64,000 nt of DNA, from assembly GCA_036504215.1 (NCBI GenBank), contig DASXVO010000033.1, forward strand, positions 85,652 to 149,651, given 5' to 3'. The notes beneath the pieces are model-generated. The model saw only the letters and a program-made list of their open reading frames with translations, ran no database searches and was not told the origin of the DNA. Source of the DNA: Vicinamibacterales bacterium. GTDB taxonomy: Bacteria > Acidobacteriota > Vicinamibacteria > Vicinamibacterales > Fen-181. A program made the translations under genes and the position numbers. Numbering within the stretch: the first letter of the stretch is position 1; each line of letters begins with the position of its first letter. Shown here one piece after another: positions 17,071 through 25,366 of this stretch.

Positions 17071-20000
17071 TCAGAAGCTCACCCGCAGCGCCAGCTGAAC
17101 CTGCCTTGGCGCCTTCGCCGCGAAGATCCGACTGAATGTGGCGGGCTCGTCCACGTAGAGTTCCGGCAGCTCGTAGTTCGCCCGGTTGAACAGGTTGAAG
17201 ACCTGCGCCTCGAGCGTGAGTTCGCTGCGATTGCCAAGCCGGAACCTGCGCGCCAGCGACAGGTCCACCGATGCGTAGCCAGGGCCACGGAGGATGTTGC
17301 GTCCTGCGTTCCCGAAGGTGGCGGGCTCCGGCACGGCGAGCGCGCTCGTGTTGAACCAGCGGTCCGCGGTCGGATCGGAGGTCGCCGGATCGCCGACCAG
17401 GTTGGGATGATCCGAGCCGCTCTGCTGACCGGTGTTGCCCGTGTTGCTGTTGTCGAACCGCAGGAGCGGAGTGAACGGCTGCCCCGACTGCAGCGTGACG
17501 ATGCCGCGCAGTTCGGTGTGACGCGTGATGATGCTGCCCGACGGCAGTTGGCAAATGAACGACGCCGAGAAGCGGTGCCGGATGTCGAAGTTCGACGGCC
17601 CCCACTGCGCGGCCATGTTCCGGCTGTCCTGCGGGAAGTTCGGGTCTCCCTTCGTGCCCAGGAACGACGAGCCGTCGTCCATCGACCTGGAGAGCGTGTA
17701 GGCGGCAGATACCGCCACACCGCTCGTCATGGGGCGGCTGAACAGCACCTGGAGGGAGTGGAACGTGGAACGACCAGCGCTCTCGATGAAGAAGATGCTT
17801 CCGTACTCCGGGTATGGCCGCCGGTCCTGCACGTCGCCCGTGCCCGGCCTCGGCTGATTCAGGTCGCGCGGCCGAATCAGGTGGCTGCCCTTCGAGCCTG
17901 CATAGCTGACGGTCGCGGTTCCGACCGACCCGAGCTGGCGCTGGACGCCGACATTCCAGTGTTGCATGACCGACGTCGTCAGATCCGGGCTCAGCGTGCT
18001 GAGCGACGGAGGCGGCGCGAATCCCCCGGTTGAGGGGAACGGGTTGGCGAGGGTCAGGAGCGAGAACTGCGTCGGGAAGTAGACCCTGAGCGTGAACTGC
18101 GGTGGGTTGAAGTACTGTGCGGAGTTCACTTCGAACATGCCCGAGTCGTAGTACACGCCGTAGCCCCCTCTCACCACCAGGCCGGCGCCAGGACTCCAGG
18201 CGATGCCGACCCGCGGCGCGACGTTGTTCCAGTCCGGCTGGACGCCCGAAGGCGAGATCGAGCCGCTGCCCACTGGGATCACCGTGCCCGTTGCAGGATC
18301 GAAGCTGGACATGTGGTTCGCCGGGTCGACGGAGGGGGTGTTGTACTCGTAGCGCACGCCGAGGTTCAACGTGAGATCAGGACGGATCTTCCAGTCGTCC
18401 TGCACGTAGGCGCTGTAGGCCGTGGTGCGCAACTGCAGCGTGTTGTCGGCCCTCGACTGCATGCCGAAGGACGGCAGGCCGAGCAGGAGGTCGCTGATGC
18501 CAGTGCCCGAGACAAAGCCGGAGAATGTCAGCGATCCTCGCGCCAGCATGTCCAGGTTGCCGTCGAGCCTCTGGTGACGGATCTCCGCGCCGAGCCGCCA
18601 TAGATGTCTTCCGCGGTCGAGCGAGAGACTCTGGGCCAGCTGGAGGGTGGTGGTGTGCCGCCGGATGGGCAGGGTGATGGCGTCCCCGACCTTCGAGAAC
18701 CCCGCGATCGTGATGGTCGGGTAGCCGAAGTCACGCTCGGGCACCTGCAACCAGTTCACCCCCCACAGCCGCCCGACGTCCACTCCCGCGTGCTCGGAGA
18801 GAATCTCCCGCGAGTACCGGTTGAACCCGAACCGCGTCGAACTGAACGCGTGGCTGCCGAGGACGTGCTGGTACTGCAGAAGCGCGTTGTGCGCGGGATC
18901 CCTGTAGGAGTTGCCGAAGCCGGACACCGTGTCCGTGTCTTCCGCGTATGGGTCGAAGGCGTCCACCATGCCCCTGTTGTAGCGCACGGTCAACTGCCCG
19001 GCGTTCGACAACCGGTGGTCCACCCGGATCGCCATCTGGTCCTGGTCTTCACGGACGGGCGCGTCGTGCACGTAGTTTCCGGAGAGGCCGGCCCGGTTGG
19101 CCCGCGGAAACAGATCCAGCACCTTGAGCGCGACCGGATCGATCCGGCCGGTCGGAATGATGTTGCCGGCGTAGGGCTGTCGCGTAAAGGGATCGATGAC
19201 GGGCGTGGCCAATTCTGACAGGTTGCCGCTCCGCTGCAGGTCGGTCGGGACCGTCGACAGGCGCGTGGCCGTGCGCCGTTCGCGCAGGCGGTCGACGTTG
19301 GCGAAGACGAACGTGCGGTTTCGCAGGAGGGGCCCACCGACGCTGAAGCCGAACTGATTGCGTTCGAACACCGGCTTGTCCGGCGCGGTATCGAACACGT
19401 TGCGGGCGTTCAACGCCTGGTTGCGGAAGTACTCGTAGGCCGTCACGTCGAATCGGTTGGTGCCACTCCTCGTGATGACGTTCACCTGGCCGGACGCGCT
19501 CCGTCCGTACTCGGCGCTGTAGCTGTTCGTGGCGATCTTGAATTCCTGGATGCTGTCCACGGGAGGCTGGACCACGAAGCGGTTCACGTAGGGGTCGTTG
19601 TTGTCCACGCCGTCGAGCAGGAAGTTGTTGTACTCCTCGCGACCCCCGTTGGCGTGCATCGCAAACGAGCCGCGCGACGACAACTCGGAGCCCTCGGCGG
19701 GTGGATTGACCCCGGAGGTGAGCATCGCCAGTTGCAGGAAATCGCGGCGGTTGATGGGCAGTGCCTGGATGCGCCGCTGGTCGAGGATGCTGCCCAGTTC
19801 GGCCGACTCCGCTTGCATCGGCTCGAGGGGCGCGGTCACCAGGACGGTTTGGGCGATGCCCGCGAGGGGCAGGTGGAAGTCCACCCGGACCTGGCTGTTG
19901 ACCGCCAGCGGCACCTGCGCGCGATGGATCCGTTCGAGCCCCTGCGCCGCCGCGGAAACGTCATAGGCCGCCGGCGGCAACTCAGCGAAGCGATACAAAC

Positions 20001-20205
20001 CGGCGTTGTCGGTCGTGGTGGTGCGGGCGACGGCGTGAAGGTTGTCTGAAACCGACACCTCAGCATTGGCGATCAGCCGTCCGCTGGGGTCGAACACGTA
20101 GCCGCTGATGATCCCCGTGGTCACCTGGGCCCGGGCAACGACGCCGGCGCCGAGGACGAGCAGCAGCGCCAAAGAGACAGTCTTCGTGCGTGCCATTGGT
20201 CCCAT
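17071..20205 (-). CDS. TonB-dependent receptor with carboxypeptidase-regulatory-like N-domain
   Basis: Outer-membrane protein of 1044 residues. A signal peptide (VSLALLLVLGAGVVARAQ) is followed by a carboxypeptidase-D regulatory-like domain (ISGYVFDPSGRLIANAEVSV). A plug domain comes next, with the acidobacterial signature block LPINRRDFLQLAMLTSGVNP, then NNFLLDGVDNNDPYVNRFVV and YSAEYGRSASGQVNVITRSG. The remaining ~750 residues are a beta-barrel ending in the aromatic-type terminus LALRVSF. Proteins of this class import glycans, peptides or chelates with TonB energy; the ligand is unknown. It lies in an operon with two exported proteins upstream and the 571-aa exported protein downstream. 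GGGGG stands just before the first ATG. Confidence 0.92.
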   Translation of the reverse strand: MGPMARTKTVSLALLLVLGAGVVARAQVTTGIISGYVFDPSGRLIANAEVSVSDNLHAVARTTTTDNAGLYRFAELPPAAYDVSAAAQGLERIHRAQVPLAVNSQVRVDFHLPLAGIAQTVLVTAPLEPMQAESAELGSILDQRRIQALPINRRDFLQLAMLTSGVNPPAEGSELSSRGSFAMHANGGREEYNNFLLDGVDNNDPYVNRFVVQPPVDSIQEFKIATNSYSAEYGRSASGQVNVITRSGTNRFDVTAYEYFRNQALNARNVFDTAPDKPVFERNQFGFSVGGPLLRNRTFVFANVDRLRERRTATRLSTVPTDLQRSGNLSELATPVIDPFTRQPYAGNIIPTGRIDPVALKVLDLFPRANRAGLSGNYVHDAPVREDQDQMAIRVDHRLSNAGQLTVRYNRGMVDAFDPYAEDTDTVSGFGNSYRDPAHNALLQYQHVLGSHAFSSTRFGFNRYSREILSEHAGVDVGRLWGVNWLQVPERDFGYPTITIAGFSKVGDAITLPIRRHTTTLQLAQSLSLDRGRHLWRLGAEIRHQRLDGNLDMLARGSLTFSGFVSGTGISDLLLGLPSFGMQSRADNTLQLRTTAYSAYVQDDWKIRPDLTLNLGVRYEYNTPSVDPANHMSSFDPATGTVIPVGSGSISPSGVQPDWNNVAPRVGIAWSPGAGLVVRGGYGVYYDSGMFEVNSAQYFNPPQFTLRVYFPTQFSLLTLANPFPSTGGFAPPPSLSTLSPDLTTSVMQHWNVGVQRQLGSVGTATVSYAGSKGSHLIRPRDLNQPRPGTGDVQDRRPYPEYGSIFFIESAGRSTFHSLQVLFSRPMTSGVAVSAAYTLSRSMDDGSSFLGTKGDPNFPQDSRNMAAQWGPSNFDIRHRFSASFICQLPSGSIITRHTELRGIVTLQSGQPFTPLLRFDNSNTGNTGQQSGSDHPNLVGDPATSDPTADRWFNTSALAVPEPATFGNAGRNILRGPGYASVDLSLARRFRLGNRSELTLEAQVFNLFNRANYELPELYVDEPATFSRIFAAKAPRQVQLALRVSF

Positions 20206-20229
20206 GACATCCCCCTGGTTGTTCTGCTG

Positions 20230-20646
20230 CTACTTCTTCTCGTTCTCCTTCGGCTGTTCCTTGTTCAGGCGAACCTTTCCGGTCCACGAGTGGCCGTGGT
20301 CGTCGACCGACACGTCACCTTCCATCCGCTCGGCACCGACGGTGAGACTGAACCGGTAGGCCGCATCCTCGCCGGAGACCTCAAAGGCGAGCGTGGCGCC
20401 TTCGTACTTGACGTTCGTGATGGGCACCTGTCCCTCGCCGGGCCAGGCGAAGCCGGTGACACCCTTCGTTGTGTCCTCCAGCTTGAACGACACTTGAATG
20501 GGAGAGTAGGAGACAGCCGTCCTGATTTCTCCCGCCCATTGGCCCGACACCCGTACCTGGGGTAGCGGGACCTTGTCCTGCGCCATCGACGCCCACGAGG
20601 CACACGCGATCAGCACGATCACGGCAACGCCGGACTTCATGCGCAT
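20230..20646 (-). CDS. Small exported beta-rich protein
   Basis: Protein of 138 residues with a signal peptide (GVAVIVLIACASWASMAQ) and a mature domain of alternating strands (VRVSGQWAGEIRTAV, VSFKLEDTTKGVTG, EVSGEDAAYRFSLTVG, GDVSVDDHGHSWTGKVRL), ending in a Lys/Glu tail. The pattern is a small beta-barrel or sandwich of the kind found in many periplasmic proteins of acidobacteria; I cannot name a family. GGGGGAGG lies six bases before the ATG at 20646, which decides this start over the longer frame. It lies 24 bases upstream of the TonB-receptor start and is co-transcribed with it. Confidence 0.75.
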   Translation of the reverse strand: MRMKSGVAVIVLIACASWASMAQDKVPLPQVRVSGQWAGEIRTAVSYSPIQVSFKLEDTTKGVTGFAWPGEGQVPITNVKYEGATLAFEVSGEDAAYRFSLTVGAERMEGDVSVDDHGHSWTGKVRLNKEQPKENEKK

Positions 20647-20764
20647 CGGTATCCTCCCCCGGGGACCGGGTTCAGTGATGCTCAGATAGCGGCTGGCCGG
20701 GTCCGGCATCCGCCGGAGCCCGGCCAGAGTTCAGCCTGAGACGATCGTCATCGAAACGGCGGTG

Positions 20765-23329
20765 CTACCGCAGCGCCCGTGGGAGAGCCGACACCTGGTT
20801 GGACTGACACAACTCGGTTTCGCCCAGCGTCGTCGGCCGGACCACGTAGTAGTAGGTCGTGCCGTTCACCACCGTGGCGTCGAAGAACACCGTCTGCGTC
20901 GCAATCGCGACCGCGATCTTGCTGTAGGGTCCTCCATTGACCGTCGATCGGTAGACGTTGTAGTGATCCGCGCCCGTCAGCGTCCAGGTCAACTGCACGA
21001 GTTTCGACTTGGCCGACGCCTTCAGGTTCGTGATGCACGCCACGCACGCCGGGTCGGTGGCGGACTTCACGTACACATACCCGGACGCCGTGCTCGACAG
21101 GTTTGGCTGGCCACTGCTCGGGTACGCCGTCGCGGTCGTATCGGTCACCTTGAGCTGGACCAGGTAATTGCCAGGCCCCTTCGCCGTGAACCAGGCCGTC
21201 ACGTCGGGCTTGATGCCAATCGCGTCGCCGAACGCCGTGCCGAGGTTCCACGTGAACTGGTTCGGATTGGCGTAGATGGTATCTGCCGGCTGCCCGGGCT
21301 CGCTCTTGCCCTCGTCCGGGTTCACCGACTTCGAGCCGTCGAGGAACCAGGGCTTGGCACCCGGGCAGAGGTTGTAGGGACCGCCGGCATTGGCCGTCGG
21401 CGCCAGCGGCGGAATCGACACGATGACGGTCAGGATCGAGGAAGCCGTTGCCGGCGTGCCCGCGTTGTCGGTGACCTGGAGCGTCACCGGATAGGTGCCC
21501 AGCGCTGCCCAGGTGTGGGTCACGATCGGGCCGTGCAGCTCGAAGATCCCGTCGCCGTCGATGTCCCAGTCCCACTGAACAATGGTCTTTGCGACATCCT
21601 GGTGGAACGAGCCGGTTCCGTCGAGCGTCACGATGGCGCCGGCGACCGCCGGGTTCGGCGTGGCCACCGCGACCGCCACCGGAGCGCCGCCGGCAAACAC
21701 CGTGCGGTTCAGCATGATGATCGCCGACGCGGTCTCGAACCGGTACTGGTTGCCGTCATTGTTGTGGCCGTACCAGTAGCCCCACGTCGTGTTCTGATCG
21801 TTGACGAGCGTCCTCGCGATCCCATCGGTCGGGGCGCCCTTGGACGTCTCGGCACCGTACCAGTCGATGTCAGGGACACCCGCCGTCGCCGAGTGCAGCA
21901 TCTTGATGCCGTACGGGGTCGTGTCACTCGCGTCCCGGCTGCAGGCCGCCGGTGTGGGGCACGGGTGCAGCAACAGGGACTTCACGAACGAGAACAGGCC
22001 GTAGTAGTAGTCCTTCACGGCGACCGTCGCACCACCCGAGTTGCCGAAGTTGTTGCGCATCCACGTCTCGACGTTGTCCCACATCGGGTTGCCGCGGCCG
22101 ACGCCGTCCATCACCATCTGGACCATGCCCGATGGGGTGACCGCGTACGGGCCCCACGGGTAGTAGCCCGCGCTGGTGTACCCGAACCCGTGCCCGTCGT
22201 AGCTGTACTGCAGCCAGACCTTGTTCCATTCCTTCACCAGTGGTGAGATGTTGACCGGCCCAGGAGGTGTGTGCTCGGTCCCCCACTCACGGAGTGCGGG
22301 AATGATGGAGATCGCGGCCCACTGGCTGGGCGAGTTGTCCGGGGCTTCGCCGCAGCTGTACCGCCAGCCACCGCCTTGTGGGCTGTTCCTGTACTGACAG
22401 TTGACGTACCCGTCCACCAGGTCCTGGACGACGTTGACGTAGGTCATGCCATCGAGGGCGGCCGGCCCGGCCTGGACGACGGCGTTTGGCGTGCCGCTGC
22501 TCACGATCGCATCGACGAAGAACCCACCCTGATAGAACGGGTAGCTCTGGTTGACGTAGATGGCCTTGGTGTTGCCGTTTCCATCAGGACTGAACGTGCC
22601 CTTGGGGTTGGTGATGGATGCGGGGATGGCACTGCCCGTCAGGCAGTAGAAGAGCTGGCGCATTCCGCGAGCCACGGTTTCCACGTACGGATTGTCCGGG
22701 TCTCCGTTCTCCAGGTGGCCGTTCACCTCGAACGCATTCACGTTGGCGGCCCAGATCGTGTAGTAGCCCGAGAACGCCGCCCCGCCGAACCTGGATCGGT
22801 CCCACGCCCCAAGTTCGCTCTCCTTGTGTGACGTTGGATCGACGTAGTGGTAGCGGTATTGCTCCTTGTGGAGTTCCCACAGTCCCTCGTCGATGGCCAC
22901 GTTCACCTCGACGGACAGGGACTTCGTCTGGAGCTTGACGTAGTACGGTTTGCTGGCCGACTCGCCGGTCGTGGTGTTCTGGATGGTCAGACGGGCCGTG
23001 AACACCGTGCCGATCGTGCCGGCATACGTGTGGGTGGCTTCGACGACGTACATGTCGCTGACCGTTCCGGTCGCCACCGGCGTCCCGTCGCCGTAGTCCC
23101 AGGTCCACGCGATGTTGGCTCCCTGGACGCTGGACGTGCCCTTGAGTTTGACTGCTTTTCCAGGATAGGTGTCGTGCGGGACCAGCGAGTTGCTGGCGAC
23201 CCAAGGCACGACCTTGACGCCCGGTGGGGCCGCCTGCGCCGGCGCAGCCAGACCCGCACCGACCAGGGCGATGGCCAGAAGCAGGATGAGTCCCATCGAC
23301 CGACGGTTGTGAGCTCGGTCGCTGTGCAT
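20765..23329 (-). CDS. Secreted PKD/Fn3 multidomain protein
   Basis: Extracellular protein of 854 residues with a strong signal peptide (GLILLLAIALVGAGLAAPAQA). A first PKD-type domain (IAWTWDYGDGTPVATG) is at ~60-150. An unassigned central region of about 400 residues, rich in Tyr and Trp, follows. Two more PKD domains (VQWDWDIDGDGIFELHG, then TANAGGPYN) and a C-terminal fibronectin III-like domain (ADHYNVYRSTVNGGPYSKI) complete it. PKD and Fn3 modules bind surfaces or glycans. The central region might be catalytic, but I see no known active site. GGAGGAG before the ATG at 23329 fixes the start. It appears to head the receptor operon, with a 118-base gap before the next gene. Confidence 0.8.
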   Translation of the reverse strand: MHSDRAHNRRSMGLILLLAIALVGAGLAAPAQAAPPGVKVVPWVASNSLVPHDTYPGKAVKLKGTSSVQGANIAWTWDYGDGTPVATGTVSDMYVVEATHTYAGTIGTVFTARLTIQNTTTGESASKPYYVKLQTKSLSVEVNVAIDEGLWELHKEQYRYHYVDPTSHKESELGAWDRSRFGGAAFSGYYTIWAANVNAFEVNGHLENGDPDNPYVETVARGMRQLFYCLTGSAIPASITNPKGTFSPDGNGNTKAIYVNQSYPFYQGGFFVDAIVSSGTPNAVVQAGPAALDGMTYVNVVQDLVDGYVNCQYRNSPQGGGWRYSCGEAPDNSPSQWAAISIIPALREWGTEHTPPGPVNISPLVKEWNKVWLQYSYDGHGFGYTSAGYYPWGPYAVTPSGMVQMVMDGVGRGNPMWDNVETWMRNNFGNSGGATVAVKDYYYGLFSFVKSLLLHPCPTPAACSRDASDTTPYGIKMLHSATAGVPDIDWYGAETSKGAPTDGIARTLVNDQNTTWGYWYGHNNDGNQYRFETASAIIMLNRTVFAGGAPVAVAVATPNPAVAGAIVTLDGTGSFHQDVAKTIVQWDWDIDGDGIFELHGPIVTHTWAALGTYPVTLQVTDNAGTPATASSILTVIVSIPPLAPTANAGGPYNLCPGAKPWFLDGSKSVNPDEGKSEPGQPADTIYANPNQFTWNLGTAFGDAIGIKPDVTAWFTAKGPGNYLVQLKVTDTTATAYPSSGQPNLSSTASGYVYVKSATDPACVACITNLKASAKSKLVQLTWTLTGADHYNVYRSTVNGGPYSKIAVAIATQTVFFDATVVNGTTYYYVVRPTTLGETELCQSNQVSALPRALR

Positions 23330-23510
23330 GTTGTCTCCTCCTCGGCTCGAGCAGAGGCGGTCAACGCGAATTGTGAGCGGCGGCCTCGTTGGGACGACAC
23401 GACGCGACGAAGCAGACGGCCGCCTCGCATTGGCGACCCTGCTTCGCCGCGTCCGTGGAACTGCGGCAGGGCGGGTGCTGGGGCACCCGTTCCTGCGAGC
23501 ATCCGACTGA

Positions 23511-24242
23511 CTACTTCTTCTTGCGCCGCCCGAGGCGCGCAAGACCGATCAGGCCCGTGCCGACGAGCAGCATCGTGCTCGGTTCGGGTACGACGCCGGG
23601 ACCGGTTTCGACGATGTCCAGGGTGCTCGAGTAGTAGATGTCCTGGCCCTGGGTGCCGGCCGGCAGCGGATCGTGCTGGTTCAAGAAGAAGGCTGATGCC
23701 GGCAGGGTCTCGCCGATGTGGAACGTCAAGACGGCGCGGTGGTCCGCGTCGAGAGAGAAGTTCCACCCCAACGCCATCGCCACGTCGAATAATCCAGGTG
23801 AGCCCACGTGGTTTGTGTTGTCGAGGGCGCCAGCCGTGATGTTCGGGTACAAGCTACTGAGCGGCACGCAGTGGTCCCACACCAAGGGGTCGCATCCGGG
23901 CACATCCATCTGATATGACTGCCCGGCCACTGGCGCTCCGTGAACCACTCCCCACTCGTTGTCCCACGGGTTGTTGTCACCGGTGATGTCGTGGTCGAAG
24001 TACCCGATGAGCGAGTAGTTACCGGGGGTGCTCAGCGACACGACGATCGTGCCGAGTCCGGTCCCGAAGTCGAATCCAGCCGCGTTGACGTTGCCTGGGA
24101 GGATCGGGTTGCCGATCGCGTCGTAGGTCGCGCTGTTGATCTTGAGGATCCAGTCATTGAGTCGGATCGTGTCGGCTGACGCCGCCGACGCGCCGAACCC
24201 AAGAACCAGGACCGCGCACAAGACGAGAACGAGTTTCCTCAT
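23511..24242 (-). CDS. PEP-CTERM exported protein
   Basis: Protein of 243 residues: signal peptide (LVLVLCAVLVLGFGASAASA), about 190 residues of beta-rich exported domain (IGYFDHDITGDNNPWDNEWG, then VLTFHIGETLP), and the sorting tail VPEPSTMLLVGTGLIGLARL followed by RRKKK. This is the exosortase recognition layout. Its start at 24242 has GGAGGA about ten bases upstream. It may precede the PKD/receptor operon in the same transcript, with a gap of about 180 bases. The function of the mature domain is unknown. Confidence 0.88.
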   Translation of the reverse strand: MRKLVLVLCAVLVLGFGASAASADTIRLNDWILKINSATYDAIGNPILPGNVNAAGFDFGTGLGTIVVSLSTPGNYSLIGYFDHDITGDNNPWDNEWGVVHGAPVAGQSYQMDVPGCDPLVWDHCVPLSSLYPNITAGALDNTNHVGSPGLFDVAMALGWNFSLDADHRAVLTFHIGETLPASAFFLNQHDPLPAGTQGQDIYYSSTLDIVETGPGVVPEPSTMLLVGTGLIGLARLGRRKKK

Positions 24243-24982
24243 ATGAGTCTTCCTCCAAGTCGAGGATGGCTGCCGACAAACGACTGCGCCGGCCGATTGC
24301 CGCGAGGCACGGGCCGGCCGTCCTCTGCACGTCGGCGCCAAAGGCGGTGCGCGGCCAGTCCATTCCATGGACAAACGGCCTCCGCTCGAGGGGAGTGGTG
24401 TTCCTATGGGTTCGGCCGACTAGATGGACGACGAACGCCGAACGGCGAACGCCAACGACGCGACCGTGGAGAGAAACAGGCAGACCGCACGCGCGGATAC
24501 GAGCGCTCGACCCCATTGCGGCGGCGGCTGCCACGCGGGGCTCGTGAACCTCGACTCCAAGGCGTCCGCCGGGATGGACGCGCCAGGGATCGGGCCTCGC
24601 GAGCGACTCCGAACGTCAAGCTGAAGCAAGAGTCCAACCAGGCGGGCCGCTGGACACCCGTATTTCGTATGTTTCAGTGTCTTCAAGTAGATACAGTGCA
24701 ATTGGTGCGCAGCGAAAGAAACTGAAATCACCCCTCAGGTTGACTTTCTTGGCAGATTCTGCCGAGAGGCTGAATTCGCTACCGCGTCAGCGTGACGACC
24801 GCACGGTCATTCAGGGTCGAGCCAGCCGCCAGACGGCATCGGCGATCCACCAGGCGCCGACCAGGCGGAAGACCCAGAGCGTGCGGCCGATGCCGAGCAG
24901 GGCCAAGTTGTGGCTCGGGAAGGGGCAGCGAAGGGGACGACGAAGAACGGCGCGGAATGACGAGGCGGCGCGGGCGTGCGAC
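24243..24982. other. Intergenic region with AT-rich patch
   Basis: No supportable gene. The patch from about 24660 to 24790 is clearly more AT-rich than its surroundings and holds an inverted repeat TTTCAGT (24672-24678) / ACTGAAA (24721-24727). Promoter elements for the PEP-CTERM gene probably lie at its left end, but I cannot place them. Confidence 0.4.
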
Positions 24983-25252
24983 GTGCATTCGGTGGAGCGA
25001 ATCGGAGGCACCGCGAAACTCCCCGACAAGGTGGACCTGATCGATTCCGACGGCATGTTCCGGGGAGCCACGATGTGCTTCGACAGTGCCCGCCAGCCGA
25101 TCTGGATCGTCAAGCACGAGGGGCCGGCAAACGAGCTTCGCGGCGTCTTGGCGTCCGCCTTTGTCGGTGAGGTCCTCTGGACCGGCCAGCTGAAGTCCAT
25201 CCGGGTCGACCCGAAGACCGGAGATGGCCGGCTCGAGTTGATGCTGCCGTAA
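24983..25252 (+). CDS. Hypothetical protein (about 89 aa)
   Basis: The frame ending at 25252 has strong third-position G/C over its last ~85 codons and reads as a compact globular protein (VDLIDSDGMFRGATMCFDSA, then IWIVKHEGP and LKSIRVDPKTGDGRLELML). I do not recognise the family. The frame is open further upstream, but codons before about 24980 look non-coding, so GTG at 24983 or 24992 is the likely start; no good ribosome-binding site supports either. It converges on htpG and ends just before the duplicated htpG fragment. Confidence 0.45.
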   Translation: MHSVERIGGTAKLPDKVDLIDSDGMFRGATMCFDSARQPIWIVKHEGPANELRGVLASAFVGEVLWTGQLKSIRVDPKTGDGRLELMLP

Positions 25253-25287
25253 GCTGGAGCTCTTCCGAAGGGGATGATTCTGATCGA

Positions 25288-25365
25288 TGCGGCCGAGGCC
25301 CAGGTTCTCCCAGTTGGACTTCGGCACGAACAGCAGCGCCTGGATGGCGAACGGCGCGTCGGCGG
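25288..25365. repeat. 78-bp copy of an internal htpG segment
   Basis: This segment matches 26377-26454, inside htpG and in the same orientation, at 75 of 78 positions. It ends one base before the last base of the htpG stop codon. On the minus strand it encodes the fragment PKSNWENLGLGR in frame-like fashion. It is not part of any intact gene. Confidence 0.9.
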
Positions 25366-25366
25366 G

